The notes beneath the pieces are model-generated. The model was given only the letters and a program-made list of their open reading frames with translations. It was not told the DNA's origin and ran no database searches. A DNA stretch of 64,000 nucleotides, from contig NC_044565.1 of the NCBI RefSeq assembly GCF_007565055.1, forward strand, positions 47,920,378 to 47,984,377. Direction: 5' to 3'. This document shows, piece after piece, positions 55,863 to 64,000 of this stretch (position 1 is the stretch's first letter; every line of letters begins with the position of its first letter). The position numbers were made by a program, and so were the translations under genes. This stretch comes from Rhinopithecus roxellana. Taxonomy: Eukaryota; Chordata; Mammalia; Primates; Cercopithecidae.

Positions 55863-56319
55863 CCATTCACAGATGAGGAACGTGTGCTAGTGTTTTCTGA
55901 AACAAAGGCAGACATAACGAAACAAAAGACCAAGTGGAGGGCTGGCATCGCCCAGGAACACAGATAGGGAATCCATTGCAATGGGAGGAAGGCAGAATAC
56001 ATGGGCACAGATGTCAGAGGAAAGCAACACTTTCCACACCCAAAACTACTTTAAGTGTAATACAATTAAAACAAGTGAGTTTTGGGGTATGCACATCACA
56101 CCTCAACACAACTACTTAAAAATATTTAAAACATTATTTTATTTAATATTATTGAAAATTTTATGAACCTTATTTTACATGATGGAGAGGAAGAAAAATG
56201 TTCCTCATAAACCCATAAACAGGGAGATAGGCAAATAACAGGAGAGCAGCTGGAGTGAGAAGGCCATCATCCTGTCTGAGCTCAACTGAACATAAAATGA
56301 CAGTAACCCAGATGGTTTA
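55863..56319. other. Intergenic, nothing recognised
   Basis: No gene. The open frames at 55934-56166 overlap and resemble no protein. The sequence becomes L1-like after 56320. Confidence 0.5.
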
Positions 56320-56690
56320 AGAGTGGACAAGCAGATCAATAGAACAGAACAGAGACCCAAAATGTCACCCCCCAACTATATTTTGACAAAGGCATGAAGC
56401 AATTAAATGGATAAAAATGGATAAAGGATAGTATTTTCAGCTATCCCTTACATGGATAAATGGCGCTAGAACAACTGGATGTTTATATGTTCTCCCTCTT
56501 CCCCAAAAGATCCTAGATATAGATCTTAAACCTTACACAAAAATTAACTCAAAAGGAATCATAGATCTACATGTAAAATGCAAAACTATAAAACACTTAG
56601 AAGAACACGTCAGAGACAATCTACATGACCTTGGATTTCATGGGGATTTTCACACGCTGTACCAAAAGCATAACCTGTAAAACAGGGTCG
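56320..56690 (+). mobile_element. L1 ORF2 3' fragment (sense)
   Basis: AGCAGATCAATAGAACAGAAC, AATGGATAAAGGATAGTATTTTC, TAAACCTTACACAAAAATTAAC and AACACTTAGAAGAACACG match the end of L1 ORF2. Confidence 0.85.
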
Positions 56691-57165
56691 TGGGCAAACA
56701 TCTCAGTGCTATAAATCTTGAGAGACCCAGCGAGCCTGAGAGAGAAGCACAGAGATGAATGGATATAAACAGGAAAAGGGGATGAAGAAAGTTGATGAAT
56801 GGGAAGGAGAGCAGCCTCTACAAGACGCCTTTCCCATCACATTGAGAATGACTTCCATCCAAGCAAGCCAAATCCTTGGCTTCCTGCCAGCCCAGCCTCA
56901 TGAGACCTTTTCAGTTTACTTTGATCCTATTTTCCTACTTATTTAAAAAAATTCAGCTGCAATTAAAGTCACTAATACCTAATCTCACACTTAATTATAC
57001 TCTGCTCTCTTGTATTAGCTTCTAATTTTACATAAGTGTTGTTTGCCAGAAATTTTGAAATTCTTTCATTTAGGATTTATGTTTCCATTGTTTTTAATCT
57101 CCCAAAGTGCAAAGCTCAGTACTCAGGCACCTGAAAGGAAAATACACATGCTTTTAAAAAGGAAG

Positions 57166-57541
57166 GGTATAGTCTATTCTCACTCTGCTGTAAGGACATA
57201 GCCAAGACTGGGTAATTTATAAAGGAAAAAGATTTAATTGACTCACAGTTCTTCAGGGCTGGGGAGGCCTCAGGAAACTTACGATCATGACAGAAGGGGA
57301 GGCAAACATGTCCTTCTTCACAAGGCGGCAGGAAAGAGAAGAATGAGTGCCCAGTGAAGGGGAAAGCCCCTTATAAAACTATCAGATCCCGTGAGAACTC
57401 ACTCACTATCATGAGAACAGCATGGGGGAACCACTCCCATCATTCAACTGTCTCCCACTGTGTCCCTCCCACAACACGTGGGGATTATGGGAACTACAAT
57501 TCAAGATGAGATTTGGGTGTGGACACAGCCAAACCACATCA
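57166..57541 (-). mobile_element. MaLR LTR, MST/THE1-like (antisense)
   Basis: GACTGGGTAATTTATAAAGG, TTCACAAGGCGGCAGGAAAG, ATCATGAGAACAGCATGGGG and GATTTGGGTGTGGACACAGCC are the reverse complement of an MST-class LTR. Confidence 0.9.
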
Positions 57542-58190
57542 GGAAGAAAGAAAACTGAATAGAAAGGGATCTAGAATAGGAGATGGGAAGGAAGGAAAAT
57601 ATTTCTGGGCTTTCACACCATTGGAGAGGTCCCTCCATGAGGCCATGGGATTCCAATCTGCAGAGCTGCCTTTTGTGAGATGAAGCACCAGTACTGCATG
57701 GCCTATTTGTTAATTCCTAAATGGATCCCTTTTAGAAAGCAGGAGAGATGGTTGTAAGAGGACACCTAGCTTTCTTTAATACATTATTTAAATAAAAATA
57801 ATTTTAACAAAGGTAGGTTATTTAAGTTCTTCTCTGTAGCCAGGGGTCAAGCTTAAAGCACAGGTGGAAAGAAGTACTTACTATTTTTTGCTTTGAAATT
57901 ATTTTATAACTCCTATTATGTTCCAGAAATACAAAATAAATCAATTAATAGGATTGAGGTAGGGAGAAAATTCACATAAGTCTGAACTAAGAGGAGAGGA
58001 GATCATAGCAAGGAGTAGCTGGTTAGAAAAACAAAAATAGCCTTACAGCTCCTCCCAAGAAGTCTTCATAGTGTCATCTTACCTTGGGTCTTTCTTGACT
58101 GTATTGTGAAATTCTAGAACAGCATACATAACTGTCACAAAAATTTAAAAAACAATCAAAAGTCTAATCTTTTGTAAGTAACTTTTAGAT
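57542..58190. other. Intergenic, nothing recognised
   Basis: Unique-looking sequence between an LTR and an Alu; no exon or RNA gene seen. Confidence 0.55.
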
Positions 58191-58191
58191 T

Positions 58192-58483
58192 CCTTTTTTT
58201 GGGGGGTCGGGGGGCAGGATCTCACTCTGTCTCTCAGGCTGGAGTGTGGTGGCGCAATCACAGCTCACAGCAGCCTCGTACTCCCGGGGTCCTGCCTCAG
58301 CCCCTCCCAAGTAGCTGAGACCACAGGTGTATGCCACCATACCCAGGTAATTTTTAAATTTTTGTAGAGACCAAGGTCTCACTTTGTTACTCAGGCTGGT
58401 CTCAAACTCCTGGGCTCAAGCAATCCTCCCACCTCGGCCTCCCAAAGTGCTGGGATTACAGGCATGAGCCACTGGGCCTGGCC
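58192..58483 (-). mobile_element. Alu, old type (antisense)
   Basis: T/G-rich start with GGCAGGATCTCACTCTGTC, ending GCCACTGGGCCTGGCC. Confidence 0.9.
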
Positions 58484-58570
58484 AGCTTTTCGATTATTTT
58501 GGCCATTACTCCCCTTCCCCTCTTTTACCAGTAGTGAGCATGCACATAAAGCATGGCCTGCAATTCAGTG

Positions 58571-59015
58571 TGGTGGTTGATTTTGCATGTCAGCTTGACT
58601 GGGCCATGGGGTGCTTAGACATTGATTCAGACATTATCCTGGGTGTGTCTGTGAGGGGTTTCTGGATGAAGTTAACATTGGAATGAGGGACCAAGTAAAG
58701 TGAATTGCCTTCCCTTGAAGGGGTGGGCCTCATCCAATCAATGGAAGATCTGACTAGAACATACAGACTGAGTAAGAGGGAACTCCTGCCTGCCTGCTGA
58801 GCTGGAGCTTTGGTTTTGCTGGCCTTTGGACTTGGATTAAAATATTGGCTCTTCTTGGGTCTCGAACCTGCCAGCTTTCAGGCTGGAGGGGACACCACTG
58901 TCAGTCCTGGTTCCCCGACCTTCGAGTCCGGCTAGAACTCCACATCAGCTCCGCCGGGGCCCAGTGTGCTGGCTGCAGAGGCTGGGACTTCTCTGGAGAA
59001 CTTTGACTAATACAG
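58571..59015 (+). mobile_element. ERVL LTR, MLT2-like (sense)
   Basis: GGTTGATTTTGCATGTCAGC, TTGACTGGGCCATGGGGTGC, GGGTGGGCCTCATCCAATCA and TCTCTGGAGAACTTTGACTAA follow the MLT2 LTR from TG start to end. Unusually CpG-containing in its 3' third. Confidence 0.78.
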
Positions 59016-59539
59016 ACTTCATTACTGAGAGTGGCTAAAGGACAGGACTTTAAGAATAAGTTTCCTGAATTGGTTCTGAGGTTTCTGGATTCCCACCCCT
59101 ACCACCCGCTTTGCTTCTAGACCTAGAACTAGACCCCAGTGCCAGCAGGTACCTAAAGGTTAGGCACAGTGGGAGCCAGGAAGAGGTGTGCTACACTCCC
59201 AAAGAGTGCCCGCGTTTTCTCATGCATACAGAAAGAAACCTGGGAAATGGGTGTGGATGGACATCAGGAGTGTGAGATGATGCTGGGAGGAGCCTAAGGC
59301 CGGAGCAGGCTGAGTTCGTTGTGTGTCTGGCTCGCAGAGCTTCTGTGTTTGACGTTGCAGCTAAGCAAGTCAGAAAGGCTCTCACAGTTTGGTTGGTTGA
59401 TTGGCTGAAACGTGGACCAAAAGATGACCCACAGCGAGCATATTGGAAATGCTGGACCAAATCTGTATTTTCTTACTATGTTACAATAATAAAGCCAGCA
59501 TCCATGTAACCAGAGCAAGGTTAAGAAACTGAAATTGTC
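59016..59539. other. Intergenic, nothing assigned
   Basis: The segment holds short overlapping open frames on both strands (59191-59518). An AATAAAGCCAGC motif near 59488 may be the end of an old LTR, but no family is recognised. Confidence 0.4.
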
Positions 59540-59846
59540 AGCCAGGAGTGGTGGCTCATGCCTGTAATCCCCGCACTTTGGGAGGCTGAGGTGGGTGGAT
59601 CACCTGAGGTCAGGAGTTCGAGGCCAGCCTGGCCAACATGGTGAAACCCTATTCCTACTAAAAATACAAAAATTAGTCAGGCGTGGTGGCAGGTGCCTGT
59701 AGTCCCAGCTACTCAGGAGGCTGAGGAAGGAGAATCGCCTGAGCCTAGGAGGTGGAGGTTGCAGAGAGCCGAGATCATGCCACTGCACTCCAGCCAGCCT
59801 GGTGAGTGAGTGAGACTCTGTCTCAAAAAAAAAAAAAAAGAAAGAA
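59540..59846 (+). mobile_element. Alu (sense)
   Basis: GCCAGGAGTGGTGGCTCATGC to a 15-nt A-tract followed by GAAAGAAA. Confidence 0.95.
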
Positions 59847-59935
59847 ACCAAAGCTGTCAGTATCTTAGCAATCACTCATGTGCTTCTTTGGGAGTTCCAA
59901 AGACAGAACCACTGCCTTGACTTTGTGACAATCTG

Positions 59936-60300
59936 TATTAGGCTGTTCTCATGCTGCTAAGAAAGACATAGCTGAGCCTGGGTAATTCATAAAGGAAACA
60001 GGTTTAATGGACTCACGGCTTCACAAGGCTGAGGAGGTCTCACAATCTTGGTGGAAGGTGAATGTGAAGCAAAGTTACATCTTACAAGGTGGCAGACAAG
60101 ACAGCGTGTGCAGAGGAACTCTCCTTTATAAACCCTTCAGATCTCCTGAGACTTAGTCACTATCACAAGAACAACACGGGAAAGACCTGCCTCAATGATT
60201 CAATTACTTCCCACTGGGTCCCTCCCACAACGTGTGGGAATTATGGGAGGCAGCTGCAATTCAAGATGAGATTTGGGTGGGGACACAGCCAAACCGTATC
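59936..60300 (-). mobile_element. MaLR LTR, THE1/MST-like (antisense)
   Basis: GGCTGTTCTCATGCTGCTAAG, AGCCTGGGTAATTCATAAAGG, CCACTGGGTCCCTCCCACAAC and GACACAGCCAAACCGTATC. Close to the THE1/MST LTR in reverse complement. Confidence 0.92.
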
Positions 60301-60349
60301 ACAACCATTTCCTCACTTACCTTTATAATTTCACCAGTTACCTGTATGT

Positions 60350-60667
60350 TCTTGAACAACTTTTTTTTTCTTTTGAGACAGAGTCTCGCTCTGTAGCCCA
60401 GGCTGGAGTGCAGTGGTGCCATCTCAGCTCACCGCAACCTCCGCCTCCCAGGCTCAAGTGATTCTCCTGCCTCAGCCTCCTGAGTAGCTGAGATTACAAG
60501 TGTGTGTCACCACGCCCAGCTAATTTTGTATTTTTAGTAGAGATGGTGTTTCACCATGTTGGTCAGGCTGGTCTTGAACTGCTGACCTTGTGATCTGCCT
60601 GCCTCGGCCTCCCAAAGTGCTGAGATTACAGGTGTGAGCCACTGTGCCCCACCTCTTGAACAACTTT
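60350..60667 (-). mobile_element. Alu (antisense) with target-site duplication
   Basis: The direct repeat TCTTGAACAACTTT flanks the element (60350-60363 and 60654-60667). The body runs from poly-T to GTGCCCCACC. Confidence 0.94.
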
Positions 60668-61085
60668 ATCTGGTTTTGATCTCATATAAAGAATATCATA
60701 CCGTTAGCATTTATCCTTGACTTATTTCTGTCACTAAACACTATTTGTGAGGTTTATTCCTATTGATGTATAGCGATGTGCCATCCTATAGATGTATAAT
60801 AGTGATTATAATTCACTAATTTCCACTGCAGAATAGTACTCTATTGTATAAATATTTATAATTTATCTATTTACTTTATTGGATATTTGCATCGTTCTCC
60901 ATTTTTATTGCCATGTTTGTATAGATATGTATTTACATGTCTCCACACTTATGGATGCGTGATTACATCTGTTTACGTGTTTACATGTGCAGGAGTTTGG
61001 TCTTGGACTTTTTGTGTATAAATTTCTGGGCTTGAGTTACTTAAAAGAAACATGTATTTTTATAGTCAGAAAGAATATTGCAAAA
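60668..61085 (-). mobile_element. Old L1-like 3' fragment (antisense)
   Basis: CCACTGCAGAATAGTACTCTATTGTATAAATA-type text and TTGGATATTTGCATCGTTCTCC resemble the reverse complement of an L1 3' end. Diverged. Confidence 0.5.
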
Positions 61086-61399
61086 AAAAAAGAATATTTC
61101 AGATTAGTGACGTCTCTGGGCCTCCCTGGGCTAAGTCTATAACTAGAGTCCTGTGGTGCTCATGAAACTTGATGAAGGTGCCAGGAGCTGAGGGTGAGAG
61201 ACGTCCGTGAGTGGAGGTGAAGAGATTGTCCTTGGGAAACAGACTGAAATGGGGACTTTTCAGTTTGGGACCATGCACGGAGAAGCAGAGGCGACCGATC
61301 CGAGGCACAGATGTCGTGGTGAGTGTGCTCGGCAGGCCCTGGAGTTCTGGAGCTCTCAGACCTTCTCTTCCTCCGCCTCTAGGTCAGCTGTCCCCTCTA

Positions 61400-61990
61400 A
61401 CACAGCCTATCTAACACAGAATTCAGAATTGTCCCCAAACCAACTCTCCCCTTTGCGTTTTCCTTCTTACTGTTGGCACCATAATTATCTCCGTTTCAGG
61501 CTCAGAAATGGAGTGCTGTTCGCTTCCCCTACCCCTCATTCCCTCCTCCCAGTAGTCACCAAGCCCTCCACGCTCCCTCTGCAGCAGCCCTCCCTTGAGG
61601 GCGTCTCCACCTGGAAGTTAGCCCTCACTATCACCTGCCTCCAGCCTCTCCCCCTTCATTCTAGTTTTCACACAAATGCCAAAGACTTCGTCATAGCCAT
61701 CTCCTGCCCAGTGGTGTTCAGTGACTCCCTGTCCCTTGCAGAATTCGATTCTAATGACCTCACGTGGACAACCAAGACCCTGCGATATCTGACCCCATCT
61801 TACTCCTGTGCAAACTCCTTTTCTCAGCTGAAGTTGTCCACTTACCGAGCTTTTCCTGAATATTCTGAGGACCTTCAGGAAACTGAAGGAACAGACAGTC
61901 CTTATTATTGTGTTTGTCCTCACTCCTTCCTGTGCCCAGAACTCCCCCTCCTTGCTTTGTCTCTTGGGGAAATGCTGTGCTTCTGGACGT
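61400..61990 (+). mobile_element. L2 LINE ORF-end region (sense)
   Basis: CCAACTCTCCCCTTTGCG, CTGTTGGCACCATAATTATC, AGTCACCAAGCCCTCC, CTATCACCTGCCTCCAGCC and CAGTGACTCCCTGTCCC occur in L2 order. This explains the unusually long open frame (61207-61992). Confidence 0.75.
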
Positions 61991-64000
61991 AGCATCTTCC
62001 CCTGAAAGGCAATTGTCCCGGGGGTAACGCTTGACACTTAAAAACTTACTACAATCCAAGGAAGTGTTCATTCATGCTGCCATTGCTGTCATCAAGGTGC
62101 TGGGCCTGAGGGGCAAACTTGAATTTGTTAGCAGAATTTATTCCTGAAAGAGCTGCAATAGGCCAAAACATAATGGGATCTCCAAAGTTTTTGAGAAATG
62201 TGATGAATGATGTTAAGAAGAATGTTCTTGTAACTTACGTTCGTGTAACTTATGGAAGCAGAAGAACCCTTGAGCTTAGTAATATTCAGAGGCATGGAGT
62301 CTAGTCCAACAGTCTTAATTTGCAAATTTAAAAATGCAGGCTCAAAGCATTCTCCAGCATGTCACAACTTGTTTCAATGTGCAGCAGCATTAATCTCCAC
62401 AATGTCTAAACTAGTCTTGTTCTAGAAGGCTACAACATAGAAGAATGTATTAATATGCGTTGGCTGGAAAGGAAGTAACTGTGACTTGAAGCAAAGAATG
62501 AGTATCAAGTGTATGTGAAGTCTAATGTTCATGTAAAATTTAGATACATAAAGAAGGGCCTTTCGGAACAAAATGACATTGAACGTGAGTGTGGCATGAA
62601 ATTAACATTAAACAAGATCTAGAAGATATCAGAGAAAATCCAAGTGAGAAGTCAGCCACTTACAGAACCCTGAAAAAGGTAAGATCCGTGAATTTAGCCA
62701 ATTGCTAAGTACTGGGAGAAGGACGGAAGGCTTAACCTGAGAGAGTACATGGCATGTGCTGAAGGACAGCTTGAACTCAAGGTGAGCCTCTCTGCGATCT
62801 GTACCATGAAGCTGAGTGACAAGTGGAGAAATCATAAGGCCAAGCATTCGTTCTGGTCTTTCAAAGGAAACTGGACAAAAATAGCCTGGGTTTGAGGAAA
62901 ACAGTAATTGGGGATGAAAGGTGGTGTTTCCTCTGTGACCCAGAAACAAAGTGTCAAAGTTTGCCCTGGAAAATTATAACATTCCCAAGATCCCCAAAAC
63001 TGCACATGTCAAAATCCTAAATAAAGAACACATGGCTTTTGTTCCTCTGACGTCTATGTATTGCTCCATCCAGGAGGTCGAAAAGTCCATCCCTGCCAAC
63101 GTGCTCACGACCTGGAGGATGCTTCACCACGCACAGCTGAACGGGGCCCGCTGGCTGCTGGCTTCCCATGGTGGGGGCCTGGTGGATGGGGGGTTTCTGA
63201 GCAACCATTTCTGGCCAAAATCTATTAGCAGATTTATCACTTAGCTCATGAAGATATTAGCAGGTGTTACATACAAAAACTGGATTGTGGTCCCGTGACT
63301 TTAGAAAATCCAACCACATGGGTTGCTTTGTTACATAACTTATTAGAACTTTCAACATAAAATGTGAAACAAGCCCCAAGAAGAGAAAATGTGCGTCTCC
63401 TGCAAACAGATCCCACCCCAAAGCCTATTCCCCTGAGCACCCTTTAGGGCAGGTTCCATAGAACCAAACATCTTGGGCAATTCCAATAAATCCAACCCAC
63501 CATTGACCGTTTTCAAAACACTATGCTGCCACTGCTTAAATCAATTCCAAAGGAGGAGCCACCAAGGTTCTTCAGAGCGCAGGACACTCATCTCGGTCAA
63601 TCTACGCGCATAACCCTGTCTGACACATAAGGACGGGGGAATAATCACCTGCGTCTCTTTCCTCTCTCTGCTGACACAGGTGTCAACCTACAAGGACAAA
63701 GGGCATAGGAAAGGCGGGGACGGCAGGTGAGAGGGTTCAACACTACTGGCTCAGCAGCCTACAAAGTAGATGAGGCGTGGCTAGTGTCTCAGCAGAGAAA
63801 GAAGCTACATCCTGGAGGCTTGCAGAAGGGTTCTCCAGAGAACAGTTGATGTGCAGGGTCTCTAAGGCCTGCAAAGGACTTAGAGGGCATCCCTTTGAGG
63901 CAGAGGGGAATGTGGGGATGAGACAAGGGAGGGTGACTCAAAGTCTTCACCTGGCCAGTGAAGCCCCTGCTCCTGCCTGCACAGCAGGTGGCCATGCCCT
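61991..64000. other. Intergenic, unassigned
   Basis: I recognise no repeat family or gene. A 97-codon open frame at 62951-63244 starts MSKFALENYNIPKIPKTAHV and passes through AHVKILNKEHMAFVPLTSMY, but no known protein comes to mind. Upstream text (62110-62640) is also transposon-like in rhythm without a match. The last 600 bases are moderately GC-rich without CpG clustering. Confidence 0.45.

Noticed and set aside
61207..61992. 261-codon open frame on the + strand
   Set aside because: It overlies an L2 LINE remnant whose text is in order. The composition is Ser/Pro/Leu-rich as expected from that pyrimidine-rich repeat. No splice or promoter context.

Overview
The window is primate nuclear DNA. 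It is dense in Alu elements, L1, L2, MIR and MaLR/ERVL LTRs, has long introns with GT-AG junctions, and contains no prokaryotic signals. One protein-coding gene is clear: the 3' half of KIDINS220 (ankyrin-repeat-rich membrane-spanning protein, ARMS) on the + strand. The Alu at 21288-21605 carries the motifs ACTAGCCGGGCGAGGTGG and GATCCGGCCACTGC, which I associate with Old World monkey AluY subfamilies. A few residues of the protein also differ from the human protein as I remember it. A macaque- or baboon-like cercopithecoid is therefore more likely than human. This is inference.

Layout. Bases 1-3145 are intron. Nine coding exons follow at 3146-3308, 21840-22018, 23121-23344, 25472-25585, 26337-26393, 36537-36668, 38770-38868, 39832-40068 and 41542-42804. 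Their phases all agree, and they encode about 821 residues: the end of the KAP P-loop NTPase region, the proline-rich Crk-binding stretch, the SAM-like domain, the kinesin-interacting region and the C-terminal PDZ ligand ESIL. Numbered back from a 1771-residue protein, these are about residues 951-1771. The 3'UTR runs from 42805 to about 44640, with AATAAA at 44620.

Introns. They hold mostly transposon debris, an ARL1 processed pseudogene split by an Alu, several tandem duplications and a 219-bp AT-rich palindrome. One strong candidate is a 33-nt phase-0 microexon at 33451-33483.

Downstream flank. Bases 44641-48230 contain three exon-like segments (46336-46414, 46659-46710, and 47938 to a poly(A) signal at 48205). 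Their reading frames and splice sites suggest alternative terminal exons of KIDINS220 that would replace the PDZ-ligand tail. From 48240 to 64000 I see no gene. This part is filled by Alus, MIR, L2, L1 and a cluster of MaLR/ERVL LTRs. In human the gene beyond this end of KIDINS220 is ID2 (established knowledge); ID2 is not in the window.

The most interesting items are the candidate microexon and the candidate alternative C-terminal exons. Both can be tested with RNA-seq junction reads.
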